A stretch of 50,614 nucleotides of DNA from Rhodanobacter sp. 7MK24 (GTDB lineage: Bacteria > Pseudomonadota > Gammaproteobacteria > Xanthomonadales > Rhodanobacteraceae): NCBI RefSeq assembly GCF_014842995.1, contig NZ_JACYXL010000017.1, positions 1 through 50,614 of the forward strand. The letters are read 5' to 3'. How positions within the stretch are numbered: position 1 is the first letter of the stretch; every line of letters begins with the position of its first letter. Both the position numbers and the translations under genes were made by a program. The notes beneath the pieces are model-generated. The model was not told the origin of the DNA. It ran no database searches and worked only from the letters and a program-made list of their open reading frames with translations. Below, in pieces: positions 35,161-43,765 of this stretch.

Positions 35161-35724
35161 TCAGATCTTGCCGACCAGGTCCAACGAGGGGGCCAGGGTC
35201 TTTTCGCCTTCCTTCCACTTGGCCGGGCACACCTCGCCCGGGTGGCTGGCGACGTACTGCGCAGCCTTCACCTTGCGCAGCAGTTCCTTGGCGTCGCGGC
35301 CGATGCCGCCGGCGGTGATCTCGACGATCTGGATCTTGCCGTCCGGATCGACCACGAAGGTGCCGCGATCAGCCAGGCCGGCTTCCTCGATCAGCACCTC
35401 GAAGTTGCGGCTGATCACGTGGGTGGGATCGCCAACCATGGTGTAGCCGATCTTCTTCACTGCGTCCGAGGTGTCGTGCCATGCCTTGTGCGAGAAGTGC
35501 GTATCGGTCGAGACGCTGTAGATCTCCACGCCCAGCTTCTGGAACTCGGCGTAGTTGTCGGCGAGATCTTCCAGCTCGGTCGGGCAGACAAAGGTGAAGT
35601 CGGCGGGGTAGAAGAACACCACGGACCACTTGCCCTTGAGGCTGGCCTCGCTCACTTCGATGAACTTGCCGGCCTTGAGCGCCTGCGCCTTGAACGGCTT
35701 CACTTCGGTATTGATCAAAGACAT
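35161..35724 (-). CDS. ahpC: alkyl hydroperoxide reductase subunit C (peroxiredoxin)
   Basis: A 187-aa typical 2-Cys peroxiredoxin, the usual AhpC length when started at [20 protein letters not shown] (35724); the longer frame from 35820 is unsupported. The peroxidatic Cys lies in [20 protein letters not shown] and the resolving Cys in [19 protein letters not shown]. It reduces organic hydroperoxides and H2O2, recycled by AhpF encoded downstream. It is divergent from prpB across a 189-base region with a candidate OxyR-like dyad. Confidence 0.97.
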   Translation of the reverse strand: MSLINTEVKPFKAQALKAGKFIEVSEASLKGKWSVVFFYPADFTFVCPTELEDLADNYAEFQKLGVEIYSVSTDTHFSHKAWHDTSDAVKKIGYTMVGDPTHVISRNFEVLIEEAGLADRGTFVVDPDGKIQIVEITAGGIGRDAKELLRKVKAAQYVASHPGEVCPAKWKEGEKTLAPSLDLVGKI

Positions 35725-35793
35725 TTCGTGGTCTCCGTTGCGGGTGGTTGAGTGAGTCGATGGGGTCCATTCTAGGCTGCTGATACGATTCGT

Positions 35794-35808
35794 CCAATTG
35801 ATTGTTGG
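35794..35808 (-). promoter_or_regulatory. candidate LysR/OxyR-like dyad upstream of ahpC
   Basis: CCAA-N7-TTGG (35794-35808) has the 4-7-4 spacing of OxyR half-sites, though not the ATAG/CTAT bases. Position (70 bases before the ahpC start) fits activation. Weak evidence; no oxyR gene in the window. Confidence 0.25.
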
Positions 35809-35885
35809 CATGGACATCATCGTTCGTGGCTATGGCTGGCGGGCGGATCGCTGTGCTGCAGCAAGAGCTGCAGGGGAGGCGTGGG

Positions 35886-35892
35886 CTAAAAT
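35886..35892 (+). promoter_or_regulatory. candidate -10 element of prpB promoter
   Basis: CTAAAAT (35886-35892) in the context GGGCTAAAATGAGCG lies 22 bases before the prpB ATG, implying a short leader. No good -35 is visible, which would suit an activated promoter. Related cores occur before acnD and the aminotransferase gene. Confidence 0.35.
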
Positions 35893-35913
35893 GAGCGTTT
35901 TGACGGAGGCCAT

Positions 35914-36798
35914 ATGACTCAATCAGCCACCGCAGGCGCCCGCTTCCGCGCCGCGCTCGCCGCCGACTCCCCGCTGCAGGTCATGGGCGCCATCACCGCC
36001 TATGCCGGCCTGATGGCCAAGCGTGTCGGCTACAAGGCGTTGTACCTCTCCGGTGGCGGCGTGGCCGCCAACTCGCTGGGCATGCCCGACCTCGGCATCT
36101 CCACCATGGAAGACGTGCTTACCGACGCGCGCCGCATCGTGGACGCCACCGGATTGCCGTTGCTGGTGGACATCGACACCGGCTGGGGCGGCGCCTTCAA
36201 CATCGCGCGCACCATTCGCAACTTCGAGCGCATCGGCGTCGCTGCGGTGCACATGGAGGATCAGGTCGGCCAGAAGCGTTGTGGCCATCGTCCCGGCAAG
36301 GAAGTGGTATCGAAGGGCGAGATGGTCGATCGCGTGAAGGCTGCGGTGGATGCGAAGACCGATGCGGGCTTCGTGCTGATGGCACGTACGGACGCCGCGG
36401 CAGTGGAGGGCATCGATGCCGCCATCGACCGCGCCTGCGCCTACGTCGAGGCTGGCGCTGACATGATCTTTCCCGAAGCGATGAAGACGCTGGACGATTA
36501 CCGGAAGTTCAAGGCCGCGGTAAAGGTGCCCATCCTCGCCAACCTTACCGAGTTTGGCTCCACGCCGTTCTTCACCACAGCGGAACTCAAAGATGCCAAC
36601 GTGGACATCGCGCTGTACTGCTGCGGCGCCTACCGCGCCATGAACAAGGCCGCGCTGAATTTCTACGAGACGGTGCGCCGCGAGGGCACCCAGAAGAACA
36701 TCATCGACACCTTGCAGACGCGCGAGGAGTTGTACGACTTCCTGGGCTACCACACCTACGAAGACAAGCTCGACGCGCTGTTCGCCCAGAAGGGCTGA
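35914..36798 (+). CDS. prpB: 2-methylisocitrate lyase
   Basis: A 294-aa TIM-barrel enzyme of the isocitrate lyase/PEP mutase superfamily. The signature catalytic loop [17 protein letters not shown] contains the essential Cys. Substrate and Mg-binding stretches [40 protein letters not shown] and VHMEDQVGQ are intact. It splits 2-methylisocitrate into pyruvate and succinate, the last step of the methylcitrate cycle. GGAGG precedes the ATG. It is followed by prpC with a REP element between. Confidence 0.97.
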   Translation: MTQSATAGARFRAALAADSPLQVMGAITAYAGLMAKRVGYKALYLSGGGVAANSLGMPDLGISTMEDVLTDARRIVDATGLPLLVDIDTGWGGAFNIARTIRNFERIGVAAVHMEDQVGQKRCGHRPGKEVVSKGEMVDRVKAAVDAKTDAGFVLMARTDAAAVEGIDAAIDRACAYVEAGADMIFPEAMKTLDDYRKFKAAVKVPILANLTEFGSTPFFTTAELKDANVDIALYCCGAYRAMNKAALNFYETVRREGTQKNIIDTLQTREELYDFLGYHTYEDKLDALFAQKG

Positions 36799-36808
36799 CG
36801 CCAACCAT

Positions 36809-36886
36809 GTAGGAGCGCACCCTGTGCGCGACTGTCTTTTGCCTTGATCGAAGCGTGAGGCAATCGCGCACAGGGTGCGCTTCTAC
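36809..36886. repeat. GTAG-ended REP (SMAG-like) element
   Basis: GTAGGAGCGCACCCTGTGCG at the left, CGCACAGGGTGCGCTTCTAC at the right; the inner part (TTTTGCCTTGATCGAAGCGT) closely matches that of the 8799-8875 copy. It is placed between prpB and prpC and would form a large hairpin in their shared mRNA. Confidence 0.88.
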
Positions 36887-36936
36887 AGAAATTTCGTTTC
36901 ACCGTTCGAACTTCCCTGCATCACAGGAGACACCCG

Positions 36937-38082
36937 ATGAGCGAGCAAGTCCTTCCCAAGGCCAAGAAGTCCGTGGCGCTGTCCGGCGTAGCCGCCGGCA
37001 ACACCGCGCTGTGCACGGTGGGCCGCAGCGGCAACGACCTGCACTACCGCGGCTACGACATCCACGACCTGGCCACCAAGGGCTGCTTCGAGGAAGTGGC
37101 CTATCTGCTGGTGCACGGCGTGTTGCCGAACTGGACGGAGCTGCAGAACTACAGGGCCAAGCTCAAGCGCCTGCGCGGCCTGCCGGCGCCGGTGAAGGCA
37201 GCACTGGAACTGTTGCCCGCCGCCACCCATCCGATGGACGTGATGCGCACCGGCTGCTCGGCACTGGGCACGGTGCTGCCGGAGAAGGACGACCACAACG
37301 TCACCGGCGCGCGCGACATCGCCGATCGCCTGATGGCCAGCTTCGGCTCCATGCTGCTGTACTGGTACCACTTCAGCCACAACGGCAAGCGGGTAGAGAC
37401 TCAGACCGACGACGAGACGATCGCCGCGCACTTCCTGCACGTGCTGCACGGCAAGGCACCCAGCGAACTGCATGCGAACGCGCTGGACAAGTCGCTGGTG
37501 CTTTACGCGGAGCATGAATTCAACGCCAGCACCTTCACCGCCCGCGTGATCGCAGGTACCGGTTCGGACATGTATTCCGCCATCACCGGCGCCATCGGCG
37601 CGCTGCGCGGCCCCAAGCACGGCGGCGCGAACGAAGTGGCGATGGAGATCATCGCGCGCTATCGCAACGCCAGCGATGCGGAGGCCGACATCCGCGCCCG
37701 CGTCGAGCGCAAGGAAATCGTGATCGGCTTCGGCCATCCGGTGTACACGGTGTCCGATCCGCGCAACGTGATCATCAAGGAAATCTCGCGCAAGCTCTGC
37801 ACCGAAGGCGGCAACCCGACCTTGTTTGACGTGTCCGAGCGCATCGAGAAGGTGATGTGGGAAATCAAGAAGATGTTCCCCAACCTCGATTGGTACTCGG
37901 CCAGCGCCTACCACATGATGGGCGTGCCCACGGCGATGTTCACGCCGTTGTTCGTGATCGCACGCACCTCCGGCTGGAGTGCACACGTGATCGAGCAACG
38001 CGAGGACGGCAAGATCATCCGCCCCAGCGCCAATTACACCGGCCCGGAAGACCTGGCCTACATGCCAATCGACAAGCGCTGA
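36937..38082 (+). CDS. prpC: 2-methylcitrate synthase
   Basis: A 381-aa citrate-synthase-fold enzyme. Characteristic stretches are [20 protein letters not shown] (PrpC-type N-terminus), the catalytic His in [18 protein letters not shown], the oxaloacetate-binding [17 protein letters not shown] and the Asp-containing [20 protein letters not shown]. Length and the short N-terminus separate it from GltA-type citrate synthases. It joins propionyl-CoA and oxaloacetate. CAGGAGA precedes the ATG. A strong terminator follows. Confidence 0.96.
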   Translation: MSEQVLPKAKKSVALSGVAAGNTALCTVGRSGNDLHYRGYDIHDLATKGCFEEVAYLLVHGVLPNWTELQNYRAKLKRLRGLPAPVKAALELLPAATHPMDVMRTGCSALGTVLPEKDDHNVTGARDIADRLMASFGSMLLYWYHFSHNGKRVETQTDDETIAAHFLHVLHGKAPSELHANALDKSLVLYAEHEFNASTFTARVIAGTGSDMYSAITGAIGALRGPKHGGANEVAMEIIARYRNASDAEADIRARVERKEIVIGFGHPVYTVSDPRNVIIKEISRKLCTEGGNPTLFDVSERIEKVMWEIKKMFPNLDWYSASAYHMMGVPTAMFTPLFVIARTSGWSAHVIEQREDGKIIRPSANYTGPEDLAYMPIDKR

Positions 38083-38110
38083 TGCGCCGGTAGACCAACG
38101 CAAATAATAA

Positions 38111-38139
38111 GGAAAGGGGCCGCAAGGCCCCTTTCCTTT
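38111..38139 (+). terminator. intrinsic terminator after prpC
   Basis: GGAAAGGGGCC-GCAA-GGCCCCTTTCC followed by TTT: an 11-bp stem with GNRA-like loop, 28 bases after the prpC stop. It separates the prpBC unit from the secretion cluster. Confidence 0.88.
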
Positions 38140-38422
38140 GGGAGATGCGAAAGCCGGCCTTTAGCGGGTGTTTCGCAGCCGTGGTGGTTGTAACAGCAAC
38201 GATACAGTCTTGAATAATTGATCGATTTTCGTGTAACTAATTGATATTTAATTGTAATTGGCATGTGATGGCCGGCTCGAATCGGGAGCGGCCGAGAAGG
38301 GTGTATCAGAAATGCATCACCCGGAATCCGTTACGCCCCCATTATGCGGGGGCGAGGCGGAAAGCCTTTCTCCAATTGATTGATTGGTAGGGCTTTGTTT
38401 TCGGATTGCCGGGTGCCTGGCG
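38140..38422 (+). promoter_or_regulatory. AT-rich, hairpin-rich control region before the Fap-like cluster
   Basis: No gene is seen in this region. It holds a strikingly AT-rich stretch (about 38205-38265) with several TAATTG/AATTGAT units, then hairpins: GGCC..GGCC (38271-38294), GGGTG..CACCC (38300-38322) and CGCCCCC-ATTATGC-GGGGGCG (38334-38354). The AT-rich part could bind H-NS-like proteins or enhancer proteins for the sigma-54 site downstream. No known riboswitch motif was recognised. Confidence 0.45.
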
Positions 38423-38423
38423 G

Positions 38424-38439
38424 CTGGCATGCAGTTTGC
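38424..38439 (+). promoter_or_regulatory. sigma-54 (RpoN) promoter candidate
   Basis: TGGCATG-CAGT-TTGCC fits the -24/-12 consensus TGGCACG-N4-TTGCW with both invariant GG and GC dinucleotides in phase. Transcription would start near 38451, 62 bases before the first gene of the cluster. CTGGCA/TGCCAG also makes this an inverted repeat, so an operator is an alternative. Confidence 0.55.
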
Positions 38440-38512
38440 CAGTCATGAAAGCTTGCTGAACAAGCAATGCAAAAAAGCAGGGGGTCAATTCGGCATTCCG
38501 GGAGAAATCCAT

Positions 38513-39481
38513 ATGCGCAAGACACTTCTTTTCACGGCACTGGCGCTTGGCTTGGGACTAGCCCTCCCGGCCATGGCTAACAACAATTCCAACCAGCACA
38601 ACAACAACTCGTCGAACGAGCACAACAACAGCTCGGTCAATCATTCGGGCAATACCAACACCAACTCGAGCACCAACACCAAGACCGTCACCAAGAACCT
38701 GAGCCTGAGCGATGTCCAAAGTTCCGGTTTCGGAACGGCGGCGGCGGACAACGGTGGAATGGCCAGCGCTTCGGTCAGCGATGCATTCAACAAGAGCATC
38801 GCGGTTGCCAACACCGATCTTGAAGGAGCCGTGAGCAACGTCAAGGTATTCGGTATCGGCAACAGCGCCGATAACCTCGGCAACGCGAATGGTGCACGCG
38901 GCGGCAATGGTGGCAGCGGCAGTGGCGGCCGTGGCGGCAATGCCAACGGCGGATCGGGCGGCGACGGTGGGAATTCCTCCGCGCACAGCGGCTTCGCAGG
39001 CGGCTCAGGTTCGAGCAGCGGCGATTCGGCAGCCGGTAGTGGCGCGTTTGGCGCCAATGGCTGGGGCGCTGGCGGCAATGCCACGGCCAATGCCGACAAT
39101 CACGCCGGGACAGACGGCGCCAAGGGCGGTGCCGGTAGTGCGGATGGCGGCAGCAACAAGGCCGGTGCGGCGACTTCGACCAGCGGCGACAGCTCGTCGA
39201 TGGGCGGCTCCAGCGGCTACGCCGCGAGTGCTGGCGGCCACGGTGGCGCCGGTGGCGCCGGTGGCATGAGCACGGGCGGCAACGGCAGTGGCGGTGCGGC
39301 CGGCAACGGTGGCAATGGCGGTACGGCTGCCGCGGATGCTGGCTCCTTCGACATGGCTAACAGCATGAACAACGCCGCGGAGGGCGCGGCGGGCATCACG
39401 ACGATCGCCCAGAACAGCGGTGCGGCGTCGTTGATCCAGCAAGGCGTGACTGTCCAGGCCAACCTGAGCGTAGGTCACTGA
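38513..39481 (+). CDS. Gly/Ser/Asn-rich secreted protein, candidate Fap-like fibre subunit
   Basis: A 322-aa protein with a classic signal peptide (MRKTLLFTALALGLGLALPA, cleavage after AMA) and GGGAGAAA upstream. After an Asn/Ser/His-rich segment (about 24-60) comes a structured-looking part (NLSLSDVQSSGFGTAAADNG, about 62-110), then a long Gly/Ala/Ser low-complexity region (about 120-285) and a conserved-looking end, TTIAQNSGAASLIQQGVTVQ. It has no cysteine. Composition and the neighbours (C39 peptidase, coiled-coil porin) suggest an amyloid or fibre subunit comparable to FapB/FapC, though clear Fap repeats are not seen. First gene after the sigma-54 site; a 15-bp hairpin follows. Confidence 0.7.
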   Translation: MRKTLLFTALALGLGLALPAMANNNSNQHNNNSSNEHNNSSVNHSGNTNTNSSTNTKTVTKNLSLSDVQSSGFGTAAADNGGMASASVSDAFNKSIAVANTDLEGAVSNVKVFGIGNSADNLGNANGARGGNGGSGSGGRGGNANGGSGGDGGNSSAHSGFAGGSGSSSGDSAAGSGAFGANGWGAGGNATANADNHAGTDGAKGGAGSADGGSNKAGAATSTSGDSSSMGGSSGYAASAGGHGGAGGAGGMSTGGNGSGGAAGNGGNGGTAAADAGSFDMANSMNNAAEGAAGITTIAQNSGAASLIQQGVTVQANLSVGH

Positions 39482-39493
39482 GCGACGATCACC

Positions 39494-39528
39494 CGACACG
39501 ATGGGGCGCGCATCGCCCCATCGTGTCG
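39494..39528 (+). terminator. 15-bp hairpin after the fibre-subunit gene
   Basis: CGACACGATGGGGCG-CGCAT-CGCCCCATCGTGTCG is a perfect 15-bp stem starting 12 bases after the stop, with no T-run. It probably stabilises the upstream message or attenuates the downstream genes, giving excess subunit. Confidence 0.7.
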
Positions 39529-39604
39529 CTGGTGTTGGCCGATCGCCGTGGGCGATCGGCACTTGCGTCGTTTTCGACGCGCAGAGCGCTTGAGGAGCGG
39601 TGTC

Positions 39605-39991
39605 ATGCCTTTGATGAGAGCTTCGCTTGGAGCGTTGCTGCTGGGGCTTGCGGGAACGCCCGCGTGGACGGTGGCTGCGACCGCGCCGAATCACGCTGGC
39701 CAGCAACCGCAAACAGCCGCGACGTCGCCTCCCGTCTATGTCGGCGGATTGGGGCAGGCAGTGAGTGCCGAGACGCTGGATCGCTACAGCGGCGGTACCA
39801 GCGTTCGCAACAACCAGAACCTCAGCGGCACGGTGTCGAACAACAGCGCGACGAAGGTGAACACCGGATCGAATGTGATCAGCGCCAATTCGTTCAGCGG
39901 CGCAACGGGTTTGCCGACGGTCATCCAGAACACCGGCAACAACGTGCTGATCCAGAACGGCGTCATCGTCAACGTGCAGTTCAAGCCATGA
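39605..39991 (+). CDS. small secreted protein of the Fap-like cluster
   Basis: A 128-aa protein with GAGGAG ahead of the ATG and a signal peptide (MPLMRASLGALLLGLAGTPA). The mature protein is Asn/Ser/Thr-rich (GGTSVRNNQNLSGTVSNNSA) and ends GLPTVIQNTGNNVLIQNGVI plus a few residues. The VIQN..N..IQ.GV block recurs at the C-termini of the 38513 and 40688 proteins, suggesting a shared secretion or polymerisation signal. Not recognised beyond this; it could be a nucleator or minor fibre component. Its stop overlaps the start of the C39 peptidase gene (ATGA). Confidence 0.65.
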   Translation: MPLMRASLGALLLGLAGTPAWTVAATAPNHAGQQPQTAATSPPVYVGGLGQAVSAETLDRYSGGTSVRNNQNLSGTVSNNSATKVNTGSNVISANSFSGATGLPTVIQNTGNNVLIQNGVIVNVQFKP

Positions 39992-40677
39992 AGAGGTGGC
40001 TGCCAGTGCTGGCGATCCTGGCTGCCGTGGCGAATCCCGTCAGCCTGCAGGCCGCATCGGCACTGATCAACAACAGCTCGCAACAGGCCGTTGTGCTGCA
40101 TCTGACCACGCTCAAGGAAGCCAAATTCAGGAACACCATCCGGCAGAAATACGATTTCAGCTGCGGCTCCGCGGCCGTGGCGACCTTGCTGACCTATCAG
40201 TACGGCTATCCGGTCAGTGAGCAGACCGCCTTCGAGCAGATGTACGTACATGGCGACCGCGCCAAGATCAACAAGGAAGGGTTCTCGCTGCTGGACATCA
40301 AGCGTTTTCTGGCGGCCAACGGTTTCCAGGCCGACGGCTTCCACGCGTCGCTGGAAAAGCTGCAGGAGGAGCACCTCCCGGCAATCGTGCTGATCGAAGA
40401 GAAGAAGTACCACCACTTCGTGGTGATCAAGGGGCTGGCCTACGGACGCGTGCTGATCGGCGATCCCGCCTTGGGCACACGCACGATTCCACGCGATCGC
40501 TTCGACCAGCTGTGGAAGAACAAATTGCTGTTCGTCATCTATAACCGGCGCGATTTTGCCCAGTTCAACACGGTCGACGATTGGAAGGCCGCACCGTACG
40601 CGCCGCTGACGGCAGGCGTCGATCGGCGCCCGCTGTACTACCTCACCATGCCCAAGTTCGGGCCTGGCCAGTACTGA
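39988..40677 (+). CDS. periplasmic C39-family peptidase (FapD-like)
   Basis: A 229-aa protein with a signal peptide (MKRWLPVLAILAAVANPVSL). The C39 cysteine-protease core is complete: catalytic Cys59 in QKYDFSCGSAAVATLLTYQY, His143 in KKYHHFVVIKGL, and Asp159 in VLIGDPALGTRTIPRDRF. Stand-alone exported C39 proteases of this type (FapD) belong to Fap functional-amyloid systems, where they are needed for processing or secretion of the fibre proteins. Its start overlaps the preceding gene and it lies 10 bases from the next, inside the same operon. Confidence 0.87.
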   Translation: MKRWLPVLAILAAVANPVSLQAASALINNSSQQAVVLHLTTLKEAKFRNTIRQKYDFSCGSAAVATLLTYQYGYPVSEQTAFEQMYVHGDRAKINKEGFSLLDIKRFLAANGFQADGFHASLEKLQEEHLPAIVLIEEKKYHHFVVIKGLAYGRVLIGDPALGTRTIPRDRFDQLWKNKLLFVIYNRRDFAQFNTVDDWKAAPYAPLTAGVDRRPLYYLTMPKFGPGQY

Positions 40678-40687
40678 GGTGATCGAA

Positions 40688-41527
40688 ATGAAAAAGCTCT
40701 TGCGCGCGGTACGCATCACATTGCCGCTGTGCCTGTTCGGTGGCACAGGGATCGTGCATGCGATGACAGGGACGGCGCCCGCGGATCCGGACGCCAGGGC
40801 GCTGCTCCCGGCCGACGCGAATGCGAGCCAGAGCGTGGCACCTGCCGACCGGCGGGAGGGCGGCTCCGACTTCGGCGCGCCGGTGGACGACGCGGGGCTC
40901 GACTCGGTACGCGGTGGTTTCGATCTAGGCAACGACCTGCAGGCGTCACTCGGTATCGAACAGGTCACCTACATCAACGGCAAGCTGGTGACCTCCACCG
41001 ACATCAATATCCCGGACATCGCCCAGATCACCCAGCAGCAGGCAGTGGCCTTGGCAACCGCGCTCAGCAACCTCAATGTGGTGGTCCAGAACGGGCCGGG
41101 CAACAGTGCCGACTCGTCCGCGGCGGTGCGCGACGATGTCGCGACGATGCTGGGCCAGGGTGCATCAGGCAGCTCGCCGGCTTCGACGGGACAGGGTGCT
41201 GTTGCAACGGGACAGGGGGCTGTTGCGACCACCTCGGTTCAAGGTGCATCGGGTAACACGAACACTCCGGTTTCGGTGACGCAGGCGTCTTCGGTGCCGC
41301 TGGCCAGCATATCGTCAACGAACGCGGGCGCATCGAATGGCGTAGCGACAGTCTCCCTGCCTGGATTGAACGGCGGCCTGGCGACGGTCATCCAGAATTC
41401 GTTGAACAACCAGTCCATCCGCACGCTCACCACGCTCAACATTTCGCTGAATACCTTGCAGATCCTGCGCAACATGAATCTGCAGAGCACCCTGCAGTCG
41501 GCACAGATGCTGTCGCTCGGGCATTGA
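40688..41527 (+). CDS. secreted protein of the Fap-like cluster (possible minor fibre component)
   Basis: A 279-aa protein; the ATG at 40688 has AGGTGA upstream and opens MKKLLRAVRITLPLCLFGGT, a signal peptide. Around residue 75 is DAGLDSVRGGFDLGNDLQAS followed by GIEQVTYINGKLVTSTDIN, a motif pair I associate with proteins next to FapD/FapF-like genes. The middle contains a Gly/Ala/Ser/Thr-rich tract with the repeat GQGAVAT twice in tandem. The end has GLATVIQNSLNNQSIRTLTT, the same C-terminal motif as the other two secreted proteins, and finishes SLGH, close to the SVGH end of the 38513 protein. No cysteine in the mature part. Confidence 0.7.
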   Translation: MKKLLRAVRITLPLCLFGGTGIVHAMTGTAPADPDARALLPADANASQSVAPADRREGGSDFGAPVDDAGLDSVRGGFDLGNDLQASLGIEQVTYINGKLVTSTDINIPDIAQITQQQAVALATALSNLNVVVQNGPGNSADSSAAVRDDVATMLGQGASGSSPASTGQGAVATGQGAVATTSVQGASGNTNTPVSVTQASSVPLASISSTNAGASNGVATVSLPGLNGGLATVIQNSLNNQSIRTLTTLNISLNTLQILRNMNLQSTLQSAQMLSLGH

Positions 41528-41597
41528 GCGCCCGCTCAGATGCCAACTCCTGCGGTGGGCACCAATCTCCTACATCTCGGTTTCGCAAGGAGCTGAC

Positions 41598-42977
41598 ATG
41601 GATCGCAAAAGGTCGCGATGGGTGTGTTCGGCGGGTTGTGCCGGATTCCTTTTCCTCGGCGGCTGGGCTGGGGCACAAGAGGGGCCGGCACCAGCCACTC
41701 CGGCATCCGGCGACGCATCGGCATCTTCCGCGGCGATACGCAAGCAGTTGCAGGAGCAGGACGAACGCATCAATGCGCTGCGCCAGCAGATCGATGCGCA
41801 GTTGGTGCAACTGGGGGCGATGCGCAAGGAGCTCGCGCAGCAGCAGTCCGATTACCGGGCCTTGCGTCACGCAGTAGGCGTGCAGGAGCTGGAGCAGCAG
41901 CGTGGCGGCAACCTGGGTGCCTCTGGCACCAGTGCATCGACCGAGCCGATGCCGGCGCCTGATGCCATGCAGTCGGTCGCTGCCGCACAGCAGCCGGTCG
42001 GGGTGGCGCCGCCGAAGGACGCCCGTCCGCCGGAAGTCGCGCCGATCTCCAATCAGCCGGGCGTGCTGACTCCCAAGGGCAAGCTTGTCATCGAGCCCTC
42101 CTACCAGTTCGGCTATTCCTCCGCCAGCCAGGTCGATCTGGTCGGTTACACCGTCATTCCGGCCATCCTTATCGGTCTCATCGACGTACGTACCGTGCGG
42201 ACCACCACTCAGACGACCACGCTCACCGCACGCTATGGCATCACCAATCGCCTCGAGCTGGAATTGCGCGTGCCTTACGTGTGGACGGGCAGCAACATCG
42301 TCAGTCGTGAGATCTTCACAGGGACGGCGACCAACAACGTGCTGAGTTCGAGTGGCAGCGGTCTGGGCGATATCGAGGCCACCGCGCGCTACCAGTTCAA
42401 CGACGGCGGCGCGGACAAGCCGTATTTCATCGGGTGGTTCCGCTTCAAGTCGCGCACCGGCACGGATCCGTTCGACGTGACCACCGACTGCGTGACGCGT
42501 TGCGTGGAGAACGTCACCGGTACCGGACTTCCGCTGCAACTGCCCACCGGTTCCGGCTTCTATTCCGCACAGCCCGGCATGACCTGGCTGCTGCCCTCCG
42601 ACCCGGTGGTGTTCTTCGGCAACCTGAGCTACCTGTACAACTTCGAGCGGCACGGCGTGTGGGAAGACCTGGTGCTAGGCAGGCAATACCTGGGCACTGT
42701 GAGAGTCGGCAATGTCGGCGACGCGAGCCTTGGCATGGGTTTCGCCCTGAACGACAAGGCCACGCTCAGCATCGGTTACGACCAGAGCATCATCGGTGTC
42801 ACCAAGGAGATGGGCCAGACGGTGCCCGGCTCGACCAAGGTCTGGCTGGGGCAGTTGCTGATCGGCGGCGCTTATCGACTGAGTCCGACCCGCACGGTCA
42901 ACTTCACGCTGGCCGCTGGCGTCACCCACGACACGCCCGACGTGCTGGTGACGGTGCGTGTGCCGATGACATTTTGA
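41598..42977 (+). CDS. FapF-like outer-membrane porin/transporter with coiled coil
   Basis: A 459-aa protein: signal peptide (to about residue 26), a heptad-rich coiled coil (SAAIRKQLQEQDERINALRQ and onward, about 44-100), a Pro/Ala linker, then a beta-barrel from about 150 (KLVIEPSYQFGYSSASQVDL) to a C-terminal Phe (VRVPMTF), the signal for BAM. This order matches FapF, whose helical plug controls a trimeric barrel that exports amyloid subunits. It is the last gene of the cluster. A generic transporter of the meta-pathway phenol-degradation porin family is the alternative. Confidence 0.75.
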   Translation: MDRKRSRWVCSAGCAGFLFLGGWAGAQEGPAPATPASGDASASSAAIRKQLQEQDERINALRQQIDAQLVQLGAMRKELAQQQSDYRALRHAVGVQELEQQRGGNLGASGTSASTEPMPAPDAMQSVAAAQQPVGVAPPKDARPPEVAPISNQPGVLTPKGKLVIEPSYQFGYSSASQVDLVGYTVIPAILIGLIDVRTVRTTTQTTTLTARYGITNRLELELRVPYVWTGSNIVSREIFTGTATNNVLSSSGSGLGDIEATARYQFNDGGADKPYFIGWFRFKSRTGTDPFDVTTDCVTRCVENVTGTGLPLQLPTGSGFYSAQPGMTWLLPSDPVVFFGNLSYLYNFERHGVWEDLVLGRQYLGTVRVGNVGDASLGMGFALNDKATLSIGYDQSIIGVTKEMGQTVPGSTKVWLGQLLIGGAYRLSPTRTVNFTLAAGVTHDTPDVLVTVRVPMTF

Positions 42978-43070
42978 TTTGTGACCCGAAGTCACCCGAC
43001 CCGCCATGACCGTCTGTGCCTAAGGCCGTTGGACGAGGAGGGCGATTGTCGTGCGTCGGACATGGCGGTC

Positions 43071-43739
43071 TCAGTCGACCGGCGGTCGCCGGTGTCGCCG
43101 CCACCATCCGACGGCGCAGACGCACACGGCCACCAGCAACCCAAGCGCGTGCGTCAGGCCGTGGTGCGCATCGAAGAGCTCATGCAGCAGATGGTCGTGC
43201 GCGATCATGCGGACAGCCGTCCAGGTGATCGTGCCGGCGCCTAGGTAGACGATGACTGGGAAGCGCTCGATCAGCCTGAGGATCAGGGTCGAGCCCCATA
43301 CCACCAGGGGCACGCTGATCAGCAGGCCCAGCGTGAGCAGAGGCAGGTTGCCGTGCGATGCGCCGGCGATCGCCAGCACATTGTCCACGCCCATCAGCGC
43401 GTCGGCGACGATGATGGTACGCAGCGCCGACCAGAAACCGTCAGCGGCGGAAACTTCATGCGCAGCGTCGTTCTGCTTCAGCAATTTCCAGGCGATCGGC
43501 AACAGCAGTACGCCGCCCAGCAGCATCAAGCCAGGCAATCTCAGCAGCCAGATCAGCAAGGCGCTGAGCACGATGCGCACCGCCACGGCACCGACCGTAC
43601 CCCAGAGCACCGCACGCTTCCGCAGCGTTCCTGGCAGGTTGCGAGCGGCCAGTGCGATCACGATGGCGTTGTCGCCGGCCAGAACCAGGTCGAGCAGGAC
43701 GATGGCCATCAGGCCGGAGAGGAAGCTGGTGGGTGCCAT
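43071..43739 (-). CDS. TerC family membrane protein, probable Mn2+ exporter
   Basis: A 222-aa protein with seven or so hydrophobic helices. TerC signature: LMAIVLLDLVLAGDNAIVIA with acidic residues in TM1 and IIVADALMGVDNVLAIAGAS in the symmetric second half. A His-rich loop follows (HDHLLHELFDAHHGLTHALG, about 177-196). Family members (E. coli Alx, Bacillus MeeF/MeeY) export manganese. A yybP-ykoY riboswitch directly upstream supports this role. It is convergent with the porin gene of the Fap-like cluster. Confidence 0.9.
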   Translation of the reverse strand: MAPTSFLSGLMAIVLLDLVLAGDNAIVIALAARNLPGTLRKRAVLWGTVGAVAVRIVLSALLIWLLRLPGLMLLGGVLLLPIAWKLLKQNDAAHEVSAADGFWSALRTIIVADALMGVDNVLAIAGASHGNLPLLTLGLLISVPLVVWGSTLILRLIERFPVIVYLGAGTITWTAVRMIAHDHLLHELFDAHHGLTHALGLLVAVCVCAVGWWRRHRRPPVD

Positions 43740-43765
43740 GTGTCGGTTCCTGCGCGTAGGACAAA

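Noticed and set aside
38330-38450. Possible cyclic-di-GMP (GEMM) riboswitch before the Fap-like cluster
   Set aside because: The hairpin followed by GGAAAGCC and a later GGTAGG recall GEMM, but the GACGCAAAGCC core and receptor sequences are missing, and a sigma-54 site lies downstream of it.
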